Shown piece after piece: positions 50,682 through 59,787 of a stretch of 64,000 bases of DNA. A program made the position numbers and the translations under genes. The stretch's first letter is position 1; the number at the start of each line of letters is the position of its first letter. Source of the DNA: LMUY01 sp965199165. GTDB lineage: Bacteria > Pseudomonadota > Alphaproteobacteria > Acetobacterales > Acetobacteraceae. The stretch spans positions 4,774,001 through 4,838,000 of the forward strand of contig OZ240681.1 of NCBI GenBank assembly GCA_965199165.1, in the 5' to 3' direction. Under the pieces are notes generated by a model that worked only from the letters and a program-made list of their open reading frames with translations, had not been told where the DNA came from and did no database searches.

Positions 50682-51461
50682 TCACTCGATCTCGCCCTCG
50701 TCCTGCACGCTGCCGACCGTCACGACGCCCTCGATCTCCGACAGGCGGGCGATCAGGTTGGACACCAGCCGCTTGCCCCTCACCTTCATCGTGAGCACGA
50801 CGAGGCCGCGGCGCTGCGGCTCGGCCTGCGTGCCCTCCCAGTCCGCCAGGTCCGCCGCTTCCTCCGGGTCCAGGCCGGGGGCGCCGTCGCGCTCCACGCT
50901 CACGTGGTCGATGGCGAAGCGCAGCTGCGTGCACGCGACCAGGATGGCGCGCAGCAGCTCCGGACGGTCCTCGTGGGCGATGCGGAGCTGCGTCGTGGTC
51001 CGGCGTTCGCGCGGCAGGTATCGGACGAGCTTGGGGAACACCAACATGATCATGAAGTGGCCGAGCGTGGTCGCCACCGCCAGGATCGGCAGCCCGGCGC
51101 CGCAGGCCATCCCCAGCGCCGCCGTCAGCCAGACGGAGGCCGCCGTCGTCAACCCGCGGACGATGTCGCGGCGCATGAAGATCACGCCGCCGCCGATGAA
51201 GCCGATGCCGGAGACGACCTGCGCCGCCACCCGGGACGGGTCCACCACGATGCGGCCGGCCGCCAGCACGTCCATGAAGCCGTATTTCGAGATCAGCATG
51301 AACAGGGCCGCGGACACGCCCACCAGGGTGTAGGTGCGCAGCCCGGCACTCTTCTGGCGGATTTCGCGCTCCAGCCCCACCAGGGCGGACAGCACGAAGG
51401 CCAGGCCAAGCTCCTCGAGCTGGAGCAGCCCCTGCCCGGTCAGATCGAACTGGCTCCACAT
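50682..51461 (-). CDS. MgtC/SapB family membrane protein
   Basis: 259 residues. About five membrane helices include the MgtC signature VLSALVGLEREIRQKSAGLR, TYTLVGVSAALF, SGIGFIGGGVIF and GLTTAASVWLTAALGMA. A C-terminal ACT-like cytosolic domain follows (VVLTMKVRGKRLVSNLIARL). MgtC proteins support growth in low magnesium and modulate membrane ATP synthase in pathogens; the role here is not known. ATG at 51461 chosen because the signature begins shortly after it. Confidence 0.9.
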   Translation of the reverse strand: MWSQFDLTGQGLLQLEELGLAFVLSALVGLEREIRQKSAGLRTYTLVGVSAALFMLISKYGFMDVLAAGRIVVDPSRVAAQVVSGIGFIGGGVIFMRRDIVRGLTTAASVWLTAALGMACGAGLPILAVATTLGHFMIMLVFPKLVRYLPRERRTTTQLRIAHEDRPELLRAILVACTQLRFAIDHVSVERDGAPGLDPEEAADLADWEGTQAEPQRRGLVVLTMKVRGKRLVSNLIARLSEIEGVVTVGSVQDEGEIE

Positions 51462-51531
51462 CCGCCAAACCTTTCCGCGTTCTAACCCCGGCATCCTTGT
51501 CGCCGGAGAGGGGAAACGCCACCATGCACCC

Positions 51532-52647
51532 ATGGTCCATCGCCGTCCTGGATTCCGCCCGATCATCCGCCCGCTGGCACTTGCCGTGGCGATCCTGTTG
51601 CCCGGCTGCACGGCGTCCAACGCACAGAGCGGCGGCGTGGGGTCGTTGCGGACCGCGCTGCCGTCGCTGGCACCGCTGGTCAAGCGCGTCGTCCCGTCCG
51701 TGGTGAACATCGCGGTGACGGAGAATGTCGGCGGCGATGCGCAGTTGCCGCCCGCCCTGCGCGGCACCCCGCTGGAAAAGCAGTTCCGCGACCGCCTGCG
51801 CTCCCGCCGGGACCAGGTGCAGGGCGCCGGGTCCGGCTTCGTCATCGACTCCTCGGGCGTCATCGTCACCAACAACCACGTCGTGGGTCACGCGGACCGC
51901 ATCATCGTCTCCTTCTCCGACGGCTCGGAACTGCCGGCCAAGGTGATCGGCACGGACGAGCTGACCGACATCGCCGTCATCAAGGTGGACGGCGCGCCGT
52001 CCCTGTCCGCCGTCACCTGGGGCGACTCCCGCACGGTGGAGGTGGGGGACTGGATCGTCGCAGCGGGGAACCCGTTCGGGCTGGGCTCCTCCGTCAGCGC
52101 CGGGATCGTGTCGGCGCGCGGGCGCGACATCGGCGCCGGGCCGTTCGACGACTTCCTGCAGATCGACGCGCCGATCAACCCGGGCAACTCCGGCGGGCCG
52201 ACCTTCAACCTGGACGGCCAGGTCATCGCGGTGAACACCGCCATCGTGTCGCCCACCGGCGGCTCGGTCGGCATCGGCTTCGCCATCCCGAGCGAAATCG
52301 CGCGCAGCATCGTGGCCGAGCTGCGGGAAAAGGGGCACATCGACCGTGGCTGGCTGGGGGTCGCGGTGCAGGACCCGCCGGCCACGCCGGGAGTCGCGCG
52401 GTCCCGCACCACGGGCGTTATCATCGCCAGCGTCGACCGCAACGGGCCGGCGGCCCACTCCGGCCTGGCCGCCGGGGACATCGTCACCGCCGTGAACGGC
52501 GTGGCGGTGGACACGGCGCATGAGTTGATCAAGGCGGTCAGCGCCGCCGCGCCGGGCTCCACGGTGCGGCTGACGGTCCGGCGGCACAACCAGAACGCCG
52601 ACCTGTCGGTCACGGTCGGGAAGCGGCCGAGCGAGAGCAGCGGCTGA
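51532..52647 (+). CDS. HtrA/DegP-like serine protease, predicted lipoprotein
   Basis: 371 residues. The N-terminal signal ends in LLPGC, a probable lipobox (Pro at -2 is unusual). Trypsin-like triad: VTNNHVVGHA (His), ELTDIAVIKV (Asp) and INPGNSGGPTF (Ser). One PDZ domain is at the C-terminus (GVIIASVDRNGPAAHSGLAA). A second ATG at 51524 is out of frame. The stop overlaps the response-regulator start (TGATG), so protease and two-component system are one operon, as in envelope-stress circuits. Confidence 0.92.
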   Translation: MVHRRPGFRPIIRPLALAVAILLPGCTASNAQSGGVGSLRTALPSLAPLVKRVVPSVVNIAVTENVGGDAQLPPALRGTPLEKQFRDRLRSRRDQVQGAGSGFVIDSSGVIVTNNHVVGHADRIIVSFSDGSELPAKVIGTDELTDIAVIKVDGAPSLSAVTWGDSRTVEVGDWIVAAGNPFGLGSSVSAGIVSARGRDIGAGPFDDFLQIDAPINPGNSGGPTFNLDGQVIAVNTAIVSPTGGSVGIGFAIPSEIARSIVAELREKGHIDRGWLGVAVQDPPATPGVARSRTTGVIIASVDRNGPAAHSGLAAGDIVTAVNGVAVDTAHELIKAVSAAAPGSTVRLTVRRHNQNADLSVTVGKRPSESSG

Positions 52648-53324
52648 TGCGCATCCTGGTGGTGGAGGACGACAAGGAGGTCGCGGGCTTCGTGGTGAAG
52701 GGCCTGCGGGAGGCGGGCCATCTGGCCGAGCATTCCGATAACGGGCGGGACGGCCTGTTCATGGCGGCGAGCGAGGCGTTCGACGCGATCATCCTCGACC
52801 GCATGCTGCCGGGCGGCGTGGACGGGCTGCGCCTGCTGGAGACGCTGCGGGCGCAGGACAACACCACGCCGGTGCTGTTCCTGTCGGCCCTGGGCGCGGT
52901 GGACGAGAAGGTCCGCGGGCTGAAGGCCGGCGGCGACGACTACCTCACCAAGCCGTTCGCCTTCGCCGAGCTGCTGGCCCGCGTGGAAGCGCTCACCCGG
53001 CGCGGCAAGGGCGACGGCCCGCAGACCAAGCTCGTCGTGGGCGACCTGGAGATGGAGCTGCTGTCCCGCTCCGTGCGCCGCGCCGGGCAACGCATCGACC
53101 TGCAGCCGCGGGAGTTCCGCCTGCTGGAGTTCATGATGCGCCATGCCGGCCAGGTGGTGACGCGGACCATGCTGCTGGAGGGCGTGTGGGACTACCACTT
53201 CGACCCGCAGACCAACGTCATCGACGTGCATGTCAGCCGGCTGCGGCAGAAGATCGACAAGCCCTTCCCCACGGCGCTCCTGCACACCGTGCGCAACTCG
53301 GGCTACATGATCCGCGCCGAGTGA
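52647..53324 (+). CDS. OmpR-family response regulator
   Basis: 225 residues. Receiver domain with MRILVVEDDKEVAGF and the phospho-acceptor Asp in AIILDRMLPGGVDG, then a C-terminal winged-helix DNA-binding domain (LQPREFRLLEFMMRHAGQVV, TNVIDVHVSRLRQKID). It is coupled to both the protease upstream and the kinase downstream. Likely regulates the upstream protease or membrane genes. Confidence 0.94.
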   Translation: MRILVVEDDKEVAGFVVKGLREAGHLAEHSDNGRDGLFMAASEAFDAIILDRMLPGGVDGLRLLETLRAQDNTTPVLFLSALGAVDEKVRGLKAGGDDYLTKPFAFAELLARVEALTRRGKGDGPQTKLVVGDLEMELLSRSVRRAGQRIDLQPREFRLLEFMMRHAGQVVTRTMLLEGVWDYHFDPQTNVIDVHVSRLRQKIDKPFPTALLHTVRNSGYMIRAE

Positions 53325-54715
53325 GCATCGCCCGGCTGCGGAACCGCCCGAGCCTGTGGCGTTCCGCCGGGCTGCGGCTGGCGATCGTCTACGCCGTCCT
53401 GTTCGCCTTCAGCGCCCTGGCGTTGGTGATGTTCCTGTGGTGGGCCACCGCCGGGCTGCTGGATCGCCAGGTCGAGGCTGCCATACGGGCGGACGAGCAG
53501 GGGCTGGACGAGCAATGGCAGGGCGGCGGCCTCAAGGCGCTGCAGACCACCATCGAGGATCGCCTGGCCGAGAACGTCGACGACGATGCGATCTACCTCC
53601 TGGTGGATACGACGATGCATCCGCTGGCTGGCAACCTGACCGGCTGGCCCGCCGCCGTCACCGAGCCCGAGACGCCCTATGACCTGATGGTGTCGCGCGC
53701 CGGCGTCACCAGCATGGCGCGCGTACGCTGCGTCGACCTGCCGGATGGCAGCCGGTTGCTGGTCGGGCGGGACGTGGAGACCCGCACCTCGCTGCGGGCG
53801 CTGCTGACCTCGGCACTGCTGTGGTCGCTGGTGCTGCTGGCGCTGCTGGGCTCGGTGGGCGGGCTGGTGATGCAGCGGCTGTTCCGCCGCATGATCGCCA
53901 GCGTGTCGGCGACGGCGACGGCGATCGCCCAGGGGGACCTCGGGCAGCGCGTGCGCGTCACCGGGCGGGGGGACGAGTTCGACCGCCTGGCGGAGACGAT
54001 CAACGTCATGCTGGACCGGATCGGCCGCCTGATGGACGGGGTGCGGGAGGTTTCCAACAGCATCGCGCACGACCTGCGCACGCCCATCACCCGCGCCCGC
54101 AGCCGATTGGAGGACGCGGTCGAGCACGCCGCCGCGCCGGACGACCTGCGGGCCGCGCTCAACCGCGCCGTCGCCGACCTGGACGGGGTGACCACGGTGT
54201 TCGACGCGCTGCTGCGCATCGCCGAGATTGAGGCGGGCACCCGGCGCTCCGCCTTCGCCGACAGCGACCTGGCTCCCATGCTGCGGGACCTGGCCGAGCT
54301 GTACAGCGCCCCGGCGGAGGAACGCGGGCTGGCGCTCGACTTCGACGCGCCGGAGCGCCTGCCCATGCATGGCGACCGCGACCTGATCGGCCAGGCGGTG
54401 GTGAACCTGTTGGACAACGCGCTCAAGTTCTCGCCACCGAACGGCGCGGTCCGGCTGCGCGCGGAACGGCTGCCCTTCGCGGTCGTGCTGACGGTGCAGG
54501 ACAGTGGCCCCGGCATCCCCGACTGCGAGCGCGGCCGCGCGACGGAGCGGTTCTTCCGCGGCGAACAGGCCCGCCAGACGCCTGGGTCCGGCCTGGGGCT
54601 CGCCCTGGTGGAGGCCGTCGCGCTGCTCCATGGCGGCAAGCTGGTGCTGGAGGATGCGGGCCCGGGACTGCGCGCCATCCTCACGCTGCCGGCTCCCGAG
54701 GTGGGCAAGTCGTGA
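53321..54715 (+). CDS. Sensor histidine kinase, two-membrane-helix HAMP type
   Basis: 464 residues from a GTG that overlaps the regulator stop (GTGA). Two membrane helices (about 19-45 and 155-180) flank a periplasmic sensor; HAMP, then HisKA (SNSIAHDLRTPITRARSRLE) and HATPase_c (VVNLLDNALKFSPPNGAVRL, GSGLGLALVEAVALLHGGK) follow. The cognate regulator is the preceding gene. Signal unknown. Confidence 0.93.
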   Translation: MSIARLRNRPSLWRSAGLRLAIVYAVLFAFSALALVMFLWWATAGLLDRQVEAAIRADEQGLDEQWQGGGLKALQTTIEDRLAENVDDDAIYLLVDTTMHPLAGNLTGWPAAVTEPETPYDLMVSRAGVTSMARVRCVDLPDGSRLLVGRDVETRTSLRALLTSALLWSLVLLALLGSVGGLVMQRLFRRMIASVSATATAIAQGDLGQRVRVTGRGDEFDRLAETINVMLDRIGRLMDGVREVSNSIAHDLRTPITRARSRLEDAVEHAAAPDDLRAALNRAVADLDGVTTVFDALLRIAEIEAGTRRSAFADSDLAPMLRDLAELYSAPAEERGLALDFDAPERLPMHGDRDLIGQAVVNLLDNALKFSPPNGAVRLRAERLPFAVVLTVQDSGPGIPDCERGRATERFFRGEQARQTPGSGLGLALVEAVALLHGGKLVLEDAGPGLRAILTLPAPEVGKS

Positions 54716-54773
54716 CGATCACGTCACCCGATGCCCATGCGCGGCGCAGCTGTCTCCGTGTAGAATCACGGGA

Positions 54774-55037
54774 ATGATAAAGACCCTTGCCCTTGGCGCA
54801 GCGCTCGCCGGACATCTGGGCGGAACGGCGCTGGTCGAAGATCCCATGACGGTCACCACCGACACGCCGGAATATTGCCTGAGCCTGGCCGACCAGATGC
54901 AGACCCAGGGCCCGATGTCGGCGAACGCCTACACGCTGTGGCAGGATGGCCGGCTGCTGTGCGAGCACGGGCACATCCGGCGCGGGCTGGCGCGGTTGCG
55001 CCGGGCCATGATGGTGATCCGGGGCGTGGCGGAGTAG
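54774..55037 (+). CDS. Small exported protein with paired cysteines
   Basis: 87 residues with a signal-peptide-like N-terminus (LALGAALAGHLGGTALV). The mature part has TPEYCLSLADQM and GRLLCEHGHIRRGLARLRRA, probably linked by a disulfide and acting in the periplasm. It follows the kinase by 58 nt on the same strand. Proteins of similar pattern occur in acetic acid bacteria without known function (from recall, not checked). Confidence 0.65.
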   Translation: MIKTLALGAALAGHLGGTALVEDPMTVTTDTPEYCLSLADQMQTQGPMSANAYTLWQDGRLLCEHGHIRRGLARLRRAMMVIRGVAE

Positions 55038-55084
55038 GCGCCGGACACTGCTCCGTCGCATCAGACCCTCTGCTTCTGGGGAAG

Positions 55085-55188
55085 GCCATCGCATATGGCG
55101 GAGCTCCCTCTCCCGCTGGCGACAGAGGGTTCCAAAGCGGGGGGATACGGCCTTATGCGATAGCCCTGCCCAGAGGGAGAGGGCTTTT
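55085..55188. repeat. Compound inverted repeat with terminator-like end
   Basis: Outer arms GCCATCGCATA (55085-55095) and TATGCGATAGC (55154-55164) enclose CCCTCTCCC; a matching GGGAGAGGGC followed by TTTTT is at 55175-55189. This shares its core with the dispersed hairpins elsewhere and may terminate the exported-protein transcript before the convergent dioxygenase gene. Confidence 0.6.
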
Positions 55189-55195
55189 TGCAGCT

Positions 55196-55930
55196 CTACA
55201 CGGGTGGCGCGCGGCGGAACGTCACCACCAGGACATCGCGGAACGCCGGGAGGGCGGGGTCGCGCGGCTCCACCGGGGTCACGCCATGGTAGACCCGGCT
55301 GTCATCCACCCAGGCGGCGTCCATCGGGCGCGCCAGCGTGAAGGAGCCGAGCAGGCGGCGGTCCAGGTCGTGGATGGTGGTCTCCCCGCTGGCGATGTTC
55401 TCCCGCCGGACCAGCAGCACCAGCACCCAGTCCACGCCGTCCCGGTGCATGCCCTCGGGGGTGGGCTGCCCGGCCTTTCCCGGCTGCGCCTCGATGCGGA
55501 ACTGGTGCACCTCCACCTCCCACTCCGCGACACCAGGGGACAGCGTGTCGAACACGCGCTGGCAGGTACCGAGGATCGCGGTGAAGGCGGGCAGCCCGGC
55601 GACGTCCTCGCCGACGGGCTCGAACCAGCGGGCGATGCCGCCGTTCAGCGCGTTGTAGTCGCGGCTCTGGTAATGCGGCTGGTGCGGCTTGCGGGCGATC
55701 CCCGCTGGCGTGGCGGCGAACACGGCATGGCGGCGGCGGCGGTATCGCCCGCCATCGGCCATGTAGGTGTCCAGCCCGAGGTCGCCCCAGCTCGCCGCGA
55801 ACCGGTCCCACTCCGCAAGGCCGTTCGCCTCCAGCACGCCGCGCATCTCGGCGTCGTGCACGAACGCGAAGCCGTCGCGGCCGACCAGCGTCGCGATGGT
55901 GGGGCGGCTTGTGGCAGGGTTGGGCATCAT
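55196..55930 (-). CDS. 2OG-Fe dioxygenase family protein
   Basis: 244 residues. The iron-binding HxD is in TPEGMHRDGVDWV, and the distal His is in SRVYHGVTPVEP; VVTFRR near the end would give the 2-oxoglutarate Arg. The layout resembles the amino-acid hydroxylase group that includes L-isoleucine 4-hydroxylase, so a free amino acid substrate is possible but unproven. Its start overlaps the MscS gene stop (ATGA). Confidence 0.78.
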   Translation of the reverse strand: MMPNPATSRPTIATLVGRDGFAFVHDAEMRGVLEANGLAEWDRFAASWGDLGLDTYMADGGRYRRRRHAVFAATPAGIARKPHQPHYQSRDYNALNGGIARWFEPVGEDVAGLPAFTAILGTCQRVFDTLSPGVAEWEVEVHQFRIEAQPGKAGQPTPEGMHRDGVDWVLVLLVRRENIASGETTIHDLDRRLLGSFTLARPMDAAWVDDSRVYHGVTPVEPRDPALPAFRDVLVVTFRRAPPV

Positions 55931-58221
55931 CCGGGCTCCTTGACAGCATCCGCCGGCGCGGGCTTCGGCATCGGCCGTTCGGCACCGGGCGGCAGCCAGC
56001 CCTGAACCTTATAGGCGGTGATCGGACTCTGGACTGCGTTCTCGTCAAAGCAGTACTTCACCCGGCGGTTGAATTCGCGGTTCACCGCCCAACGCTGCGA
56101 CGGCGTGGTGCGCAGGCGCACCCGCATGGTCCAATGCGCGTCGTTGAACGCGTAGACGCCCATGACCTCCAGGTCCGCGGTGATGGCATCCGCCCACCTC
56201 TCCTCCCCGCGCATCTGGCTGGCCACCTCGCACAGCAGGTCGGCCACGCGGTCCGGCTCCTCGTTCAACCCGATCGGCAGGTCGGCCAGCATGTAGGAGA
56301 AGTCCCGCGTCTGGTTCGTCACCGTGGTGACGGAGGAGAACGGGATGATGTGGAGGGAGCCGTCCAGCGCCCGCAGCCGGATGGTGCGGATGGACAGGTA
56401 CTCCACCGTCCCGCTCAACCCGCCGAGCGAGACGACGTCACCCACCTGCATCGCGTTCTCCAACAGCAGGAACAGCCCGGTGATGAGGTCCTGCACCAGC
56501 TTTTGCGAGCCGAAGCCGATGGCCACGCCCAGCACGCCCGCGCCGGCCAGCAGGGGCGCGATGTTCAGGCCGATCTGGCTCAGCACGATCAGCCCGGTGA
56601 TGACGAAGATCGCAACCAGCAGCGCGGTCCGCAGCATCGGCAGCAGCGTACGCAGGCGCGCCGCCCGTGCGGTCTGCGCCGCGCGGGTCAGGGTGGCGAC
56701 CTTGTTCTCGACCCCGGCATTTGCCGCCTCCCACACCAGGATGGCGGCCAGCACGGCGACCGCGGAGGTGCCGAGGGCGGCCAGCAGGCGCGACCCCAAC
56801 TTTCCGGGAGTGAACCAGCCAAAGGGCGAAAGGCCCCATACCGCCAGCAGGGCCAGTCCCGTCGCGGCGGCGATCAGCGCACTCAGCAACAGGCGGACCG
56901 CCGGGTAGTAGTGGATGAGCCGCTGTTCCAGCCCGGGAAAGCGGCTGGACGTGTCCGGATCGATGCGGCTGGCCCGTGCCAACGCGCCCAGGACGATGAT
57001 GCCCACCAGGCGGGCCGCCATGATGGTGGCGGTGGTGACGATGAAGAAGTGCAGCAGCCGCTCGTACCCGTCGCGGATTTCCGCAGCCGCCACCAGCCAC
57101 AGCGCCACGATGTAGAAGATGGCGATCAGGTGCCAGTTGGCGGCGAAGTGGTTCTGCAAGCCCGCCAACACGCCGGTCCGGTTCCTGCGCGCGCGCAGCC
57201 GGTGCGCCACGGCCTGGCGGGATTGCAGCACCACCACCACCAGCAGGATGTGCACGACCAGGCCTACCAGCTTGACGAGCACGTCATGGGCGGCAGCGTA
57301 TAGGCCGAACAGCAGCCCGACCTCCGCCAAGGCGAAGCCGAACACGCCGACCGCGACGATGCGGCGGACCCACGTCTCGATGAACAAGGCCGCATGGTCG
57401 TCGCACTGGATCAGGCGCAGTCGGGCCTCTCGCGGCGAGACGAAGCCGCGGACGACGCACATGATGACGCGGCAGACCACGTAGGCGTCCACCACGGCCA
57501 GCACGACGAGCCGCGTGTTGGTCGTGGCGCCGAGCGGGGTCGTCAGAAGCGTGTGACCCACGGCGGCGAACACGGCGACGGGGATGAGGTCCAGCAGCAG
57601 GGCGGTCGCCACGAAGGGCAGCCGCCGCAGCATGCGCCAGGCCACGCTGAAGCCGGGGTGGAGCCGGGCTGGCGGGTCTTCGCTGTCGGCGTCGGCGAAG
57701 CTCGCCTCGTCGGCCGGGGCGCGGGCGGACAGCATCCCGCGCGGCCGGGCAAGCAGGCGGCGGCACCCCCATTCCACCGCCCTTGCCGCGGCCAGTATGA
57801 CGACGAGCTTCCACCCGGTGTCGAGCACGCGGCCGCGGGCCGCCGGGTCTTCCGCCATGCCCTCGACCCAGCGCCCGAGCAGCGGCACGTCGCCGATGGC
57901 GGAGGCCGTGGTGGCGAACTGGTCCGCCAGCTCCCCGGCCCAACGCGAGCCGGCGACCAGCAACTGTGCCCCGACGCTGTCGGCGGCGAGCGGCACCACG
58001 GACGGCTTGGCCGCCTCGGCGGCCGGCACCGCGCGCACCATGTCCTCCAGCACGGCGGTGAACTGGGCGCGGGCCTTGTCGTCCCGCAGGACGTTCAGCA
58101 CCGCCTGCGCCTGCGCCGGCGTCAGCACGGGCGCGGCGGGCCTGCCCGCGGGGGCGGTCTGAGAGGAGGCGGCACCCGGCAGGGCGAGGGCGAACAGCAG
58201 GCAGGAGGCAAGCAGGCGCAT
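55927..58221 (-). CDS. Large MscS-type mechanosensitive channel
   Basis: 764 residues: signal peptide (LLASCLLFALALPGAASS), periplasmic region, about ten membrane helices, and the MscS core. The pore and beta domain include LLAGAGVLGVAIGFGSQKLV, FLLLENAMQVGDVVSLGGLS and YLSIRTIRLRALDGSLHIIP. Similar in build to the YbiO/YnaI class. The ATG at 58221 begins the signal peptide. Confidence 0.92.
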   Translation of the reverse strand: MRLLASCLLFALALPGAASSQTAPAGRPAAPVLTPAQAQAVLNVLRDDKARAQFTAVLEDMVRAVPAAEAAKPSVVPLAADSVGAQLLVAGSRWAGELADQFATTASAIGDVPLLGRWVEGMAEDPAARGRVLDTGWKLVVILAAARAVEWGCRRLLARPRGMLSARAPADEASFADADSEDPPARLHPGFSVAWRMLRRLPFVATALLLDLIPVAVFAAVGHTLLTTPLGATTNTRLVVLAVVDAYVVCRVIMCVVRGFVSPREARLRLIQCDDHAALFIETWVRRIVAVGVFGFALAEVGLLFGLYAAAHDVLVKLVGLVVHILLVVVVLQSRQAVAHRLRARRNRTGVLAGLQNHFAANWHLIAIFYIVALWLVAAAEIRDGYERLLHFFIVTTATIMAARLVGIIVLGALARASRIDPDTSSRFPGLEQRLIHYYPAVRLLLSALIAAATGLALLAVWGLSPFGWFTPGKLGSRLLAALGTSAVAVLAAILVWEAANAGVENKVATLTRAAQTARAARLRTLLPMLRTALLVAIFVITGLIVLSQIGLNIAPLLAGAGVLGVAIGFGSQKLVQDLITGLFLLLENAMQVGDVVSLGGLSGTVEYLSIRTIRLRALDGSLHIIPFSSVTTVTNQTRDFSYMLADLPIGLNEEPDRVADLLCEVASQMRGEERWADAITADLEVMGVYAFNDAHWTMRVRLRTTPSQRWAVNREFNRRVKYCFDENAVQSPITAYKVQGWLPPGAERPMPKPAPADAVKEPG

Positions 58222-58311
58222 GGCCGCCTTCCCCCACGTCGCGGGGGAAGATGTCAACCGCACCGCCGGGTTCGGGGTGCACAAAGCGAGGGCTGTGCCT
58301 AGATGGGGGTC

Positions 58312-58506
58312 ATGAAGATCATGCTGGTCATGCTTGTGGTGCTGATGATGCTCGCCACGCTCGGCGTGCTATTCGCCGGGCTGATCAGCCTGGCCCGTGG
58401 CGGCGGCGACCCGATGCGCTCCAACCGCCTGATGCGCTGGCGCGTGATGCTGCAGGCCGGGACGCTGGTGCTGTTCATGCTGCTGCTGCACCTGCTCCGC
58501 TCGTAA
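58312..58506 (+). CDS. HIG1-type twin transmembrane protein
   Basis: 64 residues (ATG at 58303 would add three). Two membrane helices flank a loop with MRSNRLMRWRVMLQAGTLVL, the pattern of alphaproteobacterial HIG1_N-domain proteins, which in mitochondria associate with respiratory complexes. Stands alone between divergent genes. Confidence 0.8.
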   Translation: MKIMLVMLVVLMMLATLGVLFAGLISLARGGGDPMRSNRLMRWRVMLQAGTLVLFMLLLHLLRS

Positions 58507-58531
58507 TATCTGTCCGGTGGCGAACGGAGCG

Positions 58532-58846
58532 CTAGCTCGCCTGCGTGAAGAGCACGATCTCCGCCCCATGCGACGACGTGCCGCGATGATCCACCCCCGC
58601 GGGGACGACGCAGCACTGGCCGGTGGACAGCGTCAGCGTGTGGTCGCGGAACTCCACGGTGAAGTCTCCACTCCAGACGACCGCCGTCTCCGCAGTGCTC
58701 GCATGGCTGTCCCAGCGCCCTTCCCCGCCGCCCGCGACCCGCACCATGCGGATGTTGACGCCGCCGAGCCGGACGGTCTCCTCCCGCCCCTCTGTTGCTG
58801 CGAGGCGGGCGAAGACTTCGGCGAAATCGGTCGGTCCAGTGTCCAT
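58532..58846 (-). CDS. Cupin-domain protein
   Basis: About 104 residues forming a single cupin fold. The first metal motif is partly kept (GGEGRWDSHASTAETAVVWSG) and the second reads GQCCVVPAGVDHRGTS, with one His. Start uncertain: ATG at 58846 is preferred on the protein-like region, with 58879 as alternative. Function unknown. Confidence 0.75.
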   Translation of the reverse strand: MDTGPTDFAEVFARLAATEGREETVRLGGVNIRMVRVAGGGEGRWDSHASTAETAVVWSGDFTVEFRDHTLTLSTGQCCVVPAGVDHRGTSSHGAEIVLFTQAS

Positions 58847-59037
58847 GGCGGGTCCATTCCGAGGCAGTGCGGCGAGCATGATGGAGGGCCGGCGCAGACT
58901 TGTCCAAGGCGGTTTGACAGCGCGCGCCGGTGGCTTCTAAGGTCAGCGCCCAAGACGGTGCACGGTGCGAAGGCGGCCGCGATCGATGGCGCCTCCCTGC
59001 ACGGAAACTTCCAAGATCAGGAAACGATGGTCTCTCC

Positions 59038-59787
59038 ATGAAAATCCTCGTCGCAGTCAAACGCGTGGTCGACTACAACGTGAAGGTCCGGGTGAAGGCG
59101 GACGGCACCGGCGTCGAGACGTCCGGCGTCAAGATGTCGATGAACCCGTTCGACGAGATCGCCATCGAAGAGGCCGTCCGCCTGAAGGAAAAAGGCGTGG
59201 CCACGGAGATCATCGCCGTCTCCATGGGGGTGCCGGCCTGTGCCGAAACCATCCGCACCGCGCTCGCCATGGGTGCCGACCGCGGGATCCTGGTGGAGAC
59301 GGCGGCCGAACTGCAGCCGCTGGCCGTGGCCAAGATGATGAAGGCGCTGGCGGACCGGGAGCAGCCGCGGCTCGTGATCCTGGGCAAGCAGGCGATCGAC
59401 GACGACATGAACGCCACCGGGCAGATGCTGGCAGCGCTGCTGGGCTGGCCGCAGGGGACCTTCGCCTCCAAGCTGGAGCTCTCGGCCGAGGCGGTGACGG
59501 TTACGCGCGAGATCGACGGCGGGCTGGAGACGCTGGCGCTGACCCTGCCGGCCATCATCACCACCGACCTGCGGCTGAACGAGCCGCGCTACGCCTCGCT
59601 GCCCAACATCATGAAGGCGCGCAAGAAGCCGATCGAGACGGTCAAGCCCGAGGACCTCGGTGTCGACCCGGCGCCGCGGCTGACGGTGGTGAGCGTGGCG
59701 GAGCCGCCGAAGCGGGTGGCCGGCAAGAAGGTGGGCTCGGTGGCCGAGCTGGTGGCCAAGCTGAAGACCGAAGCGAAGGTGATCTAG
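59038..59787 (+). CDS. etfB: Electron transfer flavoprotein beta subunit
   Basis: AMP-binding subunit of ETF, which takes electrons from acyl-CoA dehydrogenases to ETF-ubiquinone oxidoreductase. 249 residues with MKILVAVKRVVDYNVKVRV, MSMNPFDEIAIEEAVRLKE and the recognition loop TDLRLNEPRYASLPNIMKAR. etfA starts at the next base. Confidence 0.96.
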   Translation: MKILVAVKRVVDYNVKVRVKADGTGVETSGVKMSMNPFDEIAIEEAVRLKEKGVATEIIAVSMGVPACAETIRTALAMGADRGILVETAAELQPLAVAKMMKALADREQPRLVILGKQAIDDDMNATGQMLAALLGWPQGTFASKLELSAEAVTVTREIDGGLETLALTLPAIITTDLRLNEPRYASLPNIMKARKKPIETVKPEDLGVDPAPRLTVVSVAEPPKRVAGKKVGSVAELVAKLKTEAKVI

